Origin: a virus
Length of the DNA: 44,794 nt
IMG/VR virus record: IMGVR_UViG_3300008262_004551
Location: 1-44,794 of that record
Reading direction: 5' to 3' (one strand)
Positions 40,684-44,794 of the stretch are shown in pieces. The position numbers were made by a program, and so were the translations under genes. Numbering within the stretch: the stretch's first letter is position 1; every line of letters starts with the position of its first letter. The notes below the pieces were generated by a model. That model was not told the origin of the DNA. It ran no database searches and saw only the letters and a program-made list of their open reading frames with translations.

Positions 40684-41844
40684 TTATCTATTATATGTAT
40701 TATTTCTTAACCAATCCATTCTGGTTAAGAATATTTCGTCTCTTTCTGCCGAAAATTTTAATGTATTTTGGCTTGTTGTTTGTGTTGTACTGTTATTTAC
40801 AATAACAGGAGAAGGTGTTGAGGTATTATTTGAATTTTTATTTCTTTCAATTTGTGATTGAACTCTTACTAAATGTTCTATTTGTTTGTTTAAATTATCA
40901 ATATTTTCATTTAGTTTTTTAAATGTTTTATCAACAGAATCACCAGGTTTAGATGCAAATATAGAATCATTAGCATGTAATGTTATTACATTTCCTGTTT
41001 TTGGATCTATAATTATGTTTCCAGAATTTTTAATATCTTGTCTAGGTTCTATATTTAAAGAACTATTTTGGTTATTTAAGCCAGCTATTTGAGATAGTGT
41101 AGGATCATTACTATAAAAGTTTGCATTTTTTTGAGATCCTTCTATTTCTTTTGATTCGTTTTCATAATCTTCTAATGTAGTTACTTTTTTACCTTCTTTA
41201 AGTTCGTTGTATCTTTTTGTTTTATATTGTAAATTGTCTCTTTCTTCTAATAATTGTTTTTTCTGGTTCTCTAATTCAGATATTCTTTTTATATTAGAAG
41301 CAGCACCACCTCTATCTTTTGGTCTGGAATTTTTTAATTCCTCTATTTCTTTTTCTATATTACTTTTCTTTTCAAGTAATTGTTTATCTTCTTCGAGTAT
41401 TTTATCCTCTTCTTCTTTTTTATATTCTGTGGGAAGATTTTTTATTATTTTTTTTGATGATTCAGATAATGGGTTTTTACCTGAGTTTGTTTGAGAAGTT
41501 TGTTCGTTTGGAGGCTTTTCATTTAACCACGCAGCAATAGGGGAAAACATTCCTCCTATGTATGGTAATTTAGAAAGAGCGCCCATTCCTCCAACAATAT
41601 CACCAGAAACTAATTTTGTTAAACCTTCACCCAAAGATGAAAATGTTTTAAATATTCCTGTTGTTTTAAATTTTTCCCATATTCCTTTGAAAAAATTTCC
41701 AACTGCAACTGATTTTGGTTTTTCTGTTGTTTCGTCTTTTGAATCTAAAAATGAATTTAAAACGTCTAGACCAATAGAAATTCCTGTGCCTATACCTGGT
41801 ACTAATGTTGCAATACCAGAAACAACATCCAACAATCCACCCAC
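40684..41844 (-). CDS. Tape-measure-like protein, downstream part
   Basis: 386 residues starting with GTG at 41844, preceded by a consensus Shine-Dalgarno AAGGAGGT at 41851-41858. It opens GGLLDVVSGIATLVPGIGTG then ISIGLDVLNSFLD, a copy of the module GAGLAGFVPGIGTAISVG that ends the upstream gene product. Then come a Gly-rich hydrophobic part to about residue 105 and long Lys, Glu and Gln-rich coiled coils (about 130-235, 310-340), typical of tape measure proteins. The frame continues upstream of the GTG to about 41892 and reads SAWDRFQGGNIVGG there, homologous to SAWDNFSKGN in the upstream gene. This suggests both belong to one protein (about 870 residues) split by a frameshift. It lies before the gp48-like gene, as gene 29 does in T4. 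Confidence 0.65.
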   Translation of the reverse strand: MGGLLDVVSGIATLVPGIGTGISIGLDVLNSFLDSKDETTEKPKSVAVGNFFKGIWEKFKTTGIFKTFSSLGEGLTKLVSGDIVGGMGALSKLPYIGGMFSPIAAWLNEKPPNEQTSQTNSGKNPLSESSKKIIKNLPTEYKKEEEDKILEEDKQLLEKKSNIEKEIEELKNSRPKDRGGAASNIKRISELENQKKQLLEERDNLQYKTKRYNELKEGKKVTTLEDYENESKEIEGSQKNANFYSNDPTLSQIAGLNNQNSSLNIEPRQDIKNSGNIIIDPKTGNVITLHANDSIFASKPGDSVDKTFKKLNENIDNLNKQIEHLVRVQSQIERNKNSNNTSTPSPVIVNNSTTQTTSQNTLKFSAERDEIFLTRMDWLRNNTYNR

Positions 41845-41848
41845 TATA

Positions 41849-43306
41849 TTACCTCCTTGAAATCTGTCCCATGCACTTCCAAAACTTTCCTTCTAAAATA
41901 TTTCCTTTACTAAAATTATCCCATGCAGAATAGAGTGTAAACATTGTTCCTATTAGTGGTAAAAACTTTAATTTACTTCCTATTTTAGCAAACATACCAA
42001 TACCCTTCATTAACATAGAAGATACGTTTATTGTTTGTTTTGTTAATTCTTCCTTTTTTTCCTCTCCCTGAAAATCTATAAAGGCGTTCATTAAACTTAA
42101 TCCTACAGAAATTGCAGTTCCAATACCAGGAACAAATCCAGCTAATCCAGCACCAATATCTATTAATCCTTGTCCATATTCTCCTTCTTTAAATCTTCCA
42201 TATGCATCAGCAAAGCTAATAACCGAACCAATTAATGGAATAGCTTTTAATGTAACTTTTGATATTCCTTTTAATAAAATACCAGCACCAGTCTTTAAAA
42301 TTCCCTTTAAACCACCTTTAGACAAAGCCTGTGCTGTTTTAGTAAGAATTCCACCAGCAGCATTATCACCTAAACCTAAGAAAATACCCTTAAATGTCAT
42401 TAATAAATCATCAGCAAGTGTTCCTAAAAATGTTCCTATTGAAGAAAAGGTTTTACCCATGGTTATTTTAAAACCACCCATTGTTAAAAATTTTCCAATA
42501 GCATTTACTGTTCCTTGAAATTTATCGAAAACTTCAGCAGCTTTATCACCAAACTTTTCACTTATAAATTTTTTAATTTCCGGCCAAAACATACCAGCCA
42601 AAACAGTAGCACCACCAATAGCTGCTAATAATGCAGGAAGGGATGTAATTAAATCTTTCAAAAATCCCATAATCCCACCACCAGTAGGTTGTGCTGTTGT
42701 CTTTAAGTTTAATTTTTCTAAATTTTCCTTTTCACCATCTATTAAACTTTTTGTTAATTTAACTAAAAAGTTACTTGTTTCTGTAGAAAAGGAAATAATA
42801 TTTTCTTGTTTATTTTTTTGTAGTAATTTTTCTTCTGGTTGTTGTGGTTTATTCTCTGGTTCGTTTTGTACTATAGGATTTTCGGGTTTTTTATTCTCTG
42901 GTTCGTTTTGTACTATAGGATTTTCGGGTTTTTTATTATCCGATGTCTTATTGGAAAAAACATTTTTTAATACATCTAAAGCTGATGATGAAGAATTTTG
43001 TTTTTTTTCTTCTGGTTTGCTAGGTTCACTTTTTTTTATATCATTTATTTTGGAATTAATCACGTCTTCAAGTTGTTTAAATATACTTGAAGTTTTTAAT
43101 GAATTTTTATTTATATCCTTAATCAAAACTTCCCAGTTTTTTAATAATGGTTTAAGATATTTTTCTTTAAAATCTCGTTTTAAAGAAGGTAATTCTTCTT
43201 CTTTTATTAAAATTTTTACTAAAACATCCAAAGGGTTTTCTTTCAAACCCTTTTCCATGAATTTTTTTATAAAATCTTCAAAATTTGTAGCAGAATCAGA
43301 TACCAT
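41849..43306 (-). CDS. Tape-measure-like protein, upstream part
   Basis: 485 residues. The first 200 are charged and coiled-coil or linker-like, with two perfect copies of the 14-residue unit KKPENPIVQNEPEN (about residues 124-152). From about 205 on, the protein is rich in Gly, Ala and Ile with repeated modules: LKAIPLIGSVISFADAYGRF, GAGLAGFVPGIGTAISVGLS and LKFLPLIGTMFTLYSAWDNF. Such hydrophobic modules are common in tape measure proteins that enter the membrane during DNA delivery. The end KFWKCMGQISRR is out of pattern and lies after the point where the downstream frame takes over. An exact late promoter is 23 nt before the start codon. A 9-bp inverted repeat sits at 43230-43253. Confidence 0.68.
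   Translation of the reverse strand: MVSDSATNFEDFIKKFMEKGLKENPLDVLVKILIKEEELPSLKRDFKEKYLKPLLKNWEVLIKDINKNSLKTSSIFKQLEDVINSKINDIKKSEPSKPEEKKQNSSSSALDVLKNVFSNKTSDNKKPENPIVQNEPENKKPENPIVQNEPENKPQQPEEKLLQKNKQENIISFSTETSNFLVKLTKSLIDGEKENLEKLNLKTTAQPTGGGIMGFLKDLITSLPALLAAIGGATVLAGMFWPEIKKFISEKFGDKAAEVFDKFQGTVNAIGKFLTMGGFKITMGKTFSSIGTFLGTLADDLLMTFKGIFLGLGDNAAGGILTKTAQALSKGGLKGILKTGAGILLKGISKVTLKAIPLIGSVISFADAYGRFKEGEYGQGLIDIGAGLAGFVPGIGTAISVGLSLMNAFIDFQGEEKKEELTKQTINVSSMLMKGIGMFAKIGSKLKFLPLIGTMFTLYSAWDNFSKGNILEGKFWKCMGQISRR
42851..42934 (-). repeat. Two tandem 42-bp coding repeats
   Basis: Two copies of a 42-bp unit, 42851-42892 and 42893-42934, are essentially identical, and the identity runs on a few bases at the ends. 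They encode the 14-residue unit KKPENPIVQNEPEN twice, within the Pro and Glu-rich linker of the tape-measure-like protein. In-frame repeat number change would alter linker length. Confidence 0.85.
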
Positions 43307-43328
43307 AATATTATTTATGGTAAAAAGC

Positions 43329-43336
43329 TATTTATA
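43329..43336 (-). promoter_or_regulatory. T4-type late promoter core TATAAATA
   Basis: Exact TATAAATA on the minus strand, 23 nt before the start codon at 43306. A second partial site, CATAAATA, lies nearer the start codon at about 43313-43320. Confidence 0.75.
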
Positions 43337-43346
43337 ATAAATAAAA

Positions 43347-44162
43347 TTACATTAAAAATAGCAAATTATCAATATTTATTGATTTATTATATTTTAAATC
43401 AGTTGATGTTACATATAAAATATCATCCAATGACTTCTTCCAGTCTGATATTTTTTGTAAAACTTTTTGTATTAAATCAGCAGTTAATAGCTCAGTTAAT
43501 TTAATTCTTTGATTTATTTGTAAATCATTTAGTTCTATAACGTTTTCATCAAATGAAATTTTTGTTATGAATTTTGAAACTTCTCCTATAAAAGCTTCTG
43601 ATAAAACATTCCCAATTTCTTCCATGTTTTTAACTTGTTCTATCTTTTTTGATGTTTTTGATAACTCTGTTTCGTATTTAGAATCCAAGATCATAGAAGG
43701 AACCGTTACTTCTACTTCTATTTTTGTTTCATTTTTAATAATGTTGATTGTTTCTTTTTCTGGATGAATATAATTTTTAGTTTTTTCTATTATACCATCC
43801 AAATCAACGTCTTCTGAATACATAGGATTTTCATTAAAAATAACATTTAATTTGTTAGAAATTTTATATCTTAAAAATAATCCAATAAAAATTTTATCAT
43901 AAATAGTTAAACTATTAATATCAAATCCATCAGTTATTACGTTTTCTTTTATTATATCTAAGAACACTTTGGTAAACTGTGTTTTATATATTGATGTATC
44001 TGTTATAGTTTCTAAAAGTTTTTTCTGTTGTTTTGCATTAAGTTCTTTAAATTCAATGTTTTGTTTTAAAGATGGTATAAATATTTGTAATGTAAAAGAA
44101 CTAGATATTTTGTTTAAAGCATCTAAAATGCTATTAAAAGAATTTTCTTTGTTTTCTGTCAT
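43347..44162 (-). CDS. Baseplate hub assembly protein, gp26-family
   Basis: 271 residues; T4 gp26 has 208. The N-terminal part follows the T4 gp26 family: LQIFIPSLKQNIEFKELNAK, then QQKKLLETI, then NVITDGFDINSLTIYDKIF and IGLFLRYKISNKLNVIF. That pattern (K-Q-Q-K-x-L-L, a D/N-G-x-x-x-x-x-L-x-x-x-D box, and a L-x-x-R-x-x-S-x segment) is the T4_baseplate signature. The C-terminal half is a predicted helical domain unlike T4. In other contractile phages proteins at this place act as chaperones for the tape measure. Lies directly before the tape-measure-like genes with a 40-nt gap that holds a late promoter. Confidence 0.68.
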   Translation of the reverse strand: MTENKENSFNSILDALNKISSSFTLQIFIPSLKQNIEFKELNAKQQKKLLETITDTSIYKTQFTKVFLDIIKENVITDGFDINSLTIYDKIFIGLFLRYKISNKLNVIFNENPMYSEDVDLDGIIEKTKNYIHPEKETINIIKNETKIEVEVTVPSMILDSKYETELSKTSKKIEQVKNMEEIGNVLSEAFIGEVSKFITKISFDENVIELNDLQINQRIKLTELLTADLIQKVLQKISDWKKSLDDILYVTSTDLKYNKSINIDNLLFLM

Positions 44163-44253
44163 AACTTTTTAATAATTATTTAAGAATTCTCTGTTTTCAA
44201 CTGCTGTGAAAGATAATTTAATAAATTATTTTTTTCTAATGGGATCATTTGAT

Positions 44254-44794
44254 TTATTTCTTCCACAGTCTAATCAAATCTTGTATAGTTGCATTAAAAA
44301 ATTCTAATTTATATTGTTCGAATTGTTTTATACCAAAAATTTCAATACTAGATATTTCCTTTAATAAATTTATAATATTCGTTTGTACTGTGTTTTTTAT
44401 GGATGCTGGTAATGATTCCATTAATTGTTTTTTTTGTTCAGCATCAAACAAATTAAAATCAAAAATTTTGTCTTTTATTTTTATTGTATGTATAAATGTA
44501 GGAATAGAATCTAAAAATCTAATAATATATTCATTTTTTATTGTGGATAAAAAATATTCTTCGTTTTGTAACAAGGGCCAATTTAAATATATTTCTGTAT
44601 CTTCGTTTTTTATAACTTCATATTTCTTTATTGCATTTGAAATTGTTAATATATTAAATAATACATCATAAAAATTTATAACAGCATTTGTGTTTTTTTC
44701 GCTATCTAAAGAAATTTCTAATGTTGATGATATAGATACTGTTCTTAACCTTATACATAACATTAAAAATTCTATAATATTTAATTTATATATA
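44254..44794 (-). CDS. Partial gp26-family baseplate/tape-measure chaperone, runs off the edge
   Basis: The frame is open to the right window edge; an internal ATG at 44763 gives 169 residues, but the codons before it (reading YKLNIIEFL) continue the fold, so the true start is outside. Its opening IEFLMLCIRLRTVSISSTLEI matches the L-x-x-R-x-x-S-I segment of the gp26 family (T4_baseplate), and KIFDFNLFDAEQKKQLMESL repeats the F-x-x-L-x-A-x-Q-K-K-x-L-x-E pattern of the 271-residue neighbour. The two genes are thus probably paralogues, like gp26 and gp51 in T4. The 91 nt between them hold nothing recognisable. Confidence 0.6.
   Translation of the reverse strand, partial: IYKLNIIEFLMLCIRLRTVSISSTLEISLDSEKNTNAVINFYDVLFNILTISNAIKKYEVIKNEDTEIYLNWPLLQNEEYFLSTIKNEYIIRFLDSIPTFIHTIKIKDKIFDFNLFDAEQKKQLMESLPASIKNTVQTNIINLLKEISSIEIFGIKQFEQYKLEFFNATIQDLIRLWKK

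Noticed and set aside
41207-41860. Plus-strand Phe/Ser/Leu-rich reading frames opposite the tape-measure gene
   Set aside because: Their composition is what the reverse of Lys/Glu-rich coiled-coil codons gives; no start signals.
42851-42934. CRISPR-like repeat
   Set aside because: Only two units, directly adjacent with no spacer, and in frame within a coding region.

Overview
The window reads as a 44.8 kb piece of a T4-like myovirus (Caudoviricetes). It is very AT-rich. It encodes recognisable T4-type core proteins: UvsY, UvsW, gp55, gp47, gp46, gp43, UvsX, gp41, a gp59-like protein, gp32, a gp45-like clamp, gp17, and gp53, gp48, gp27, gp5 and gp26-like tail proteins. Exact or near matches to the T4 late promoter core TATAAATA lie in front of several minus-strand genes. 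Sigma70-like promoters (TTGA[TC]T, about 17 nt, TAnnnT) lie in front of several plus-strand replication genes. The genome type resembles marine or freshwater T4-like phages. The host cannot be named from the sequence; the promoter style fits a host with an ordinary sigma70 better than a Bacteroidetes host, and this is inference.

Layout. (1) 50-1284, minus strand: a tandem zinc-knuckle protein, a PD-(D/E)XK nuclease and a small basic protein. (2) 1304-4712, plus strand: uvsY, uvsW, gene 55 and gene 47, tightly overlapping. (3) 4709-13933, plus strand: a block of about 9 kb holding glycosyltransferases, methyltransferases and one sugar-nucleotide epimerase, placed exactly between the two subunits of the gp46/gp47 recombination nuclease. 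It includes GT11 and GT10 fucosyltransferases and a GT6 (ABO-type) glycosyltransferase, a combination that in other organisms builds H, Lewis and A/B-like glycans. The GT6 gene seems to have lost an internal catalytic segment in frame, and the last methyltransferase is frameshifted, so the block is in flux. (4) 13920-29321, plus strand: gene 46, another glycosyltransferase, the DNA polymerase, a small conserved protein, UvsX, helicase gp41, a DHH phosphoesterase, a gp59-like loader, gp32, a FolE2-type GTP cyclohydrolase, a sliding clamp and several unknown genes. (5) 29322-44794, minus strand: late genes for the tail spike/lysin, hub, tube-like proteins, terminase, baseplate wedge, tube cap, a split tape-measure-like gene and gp26-family chaperones. 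The last gene runs off the right edge.

Working together. Regions 2 and 4 supply replication, recombination and late transcription control. Region 5 supplies the tail and DNA packaging motor. Region 3 is accessory: it should make or modify a fucosylated, possibly methylated, glycan on phage DNA, virion protein or host surface; the sequence does not say which. The most notable observations are the blood-group-like glycan cassette, FolE2 inside the replication operon, strong terminator-like hairpins inside the first part of gene 43 and folE2, stop codons that double as promoter -35 boxes, a split tape measure with a consensus Shine-Dalgarno at the break, and a spike protein carrying two candidate peptidoglycan-cleaving domains. 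No tRNA, IS element, integrase or CRISPR array was seen.
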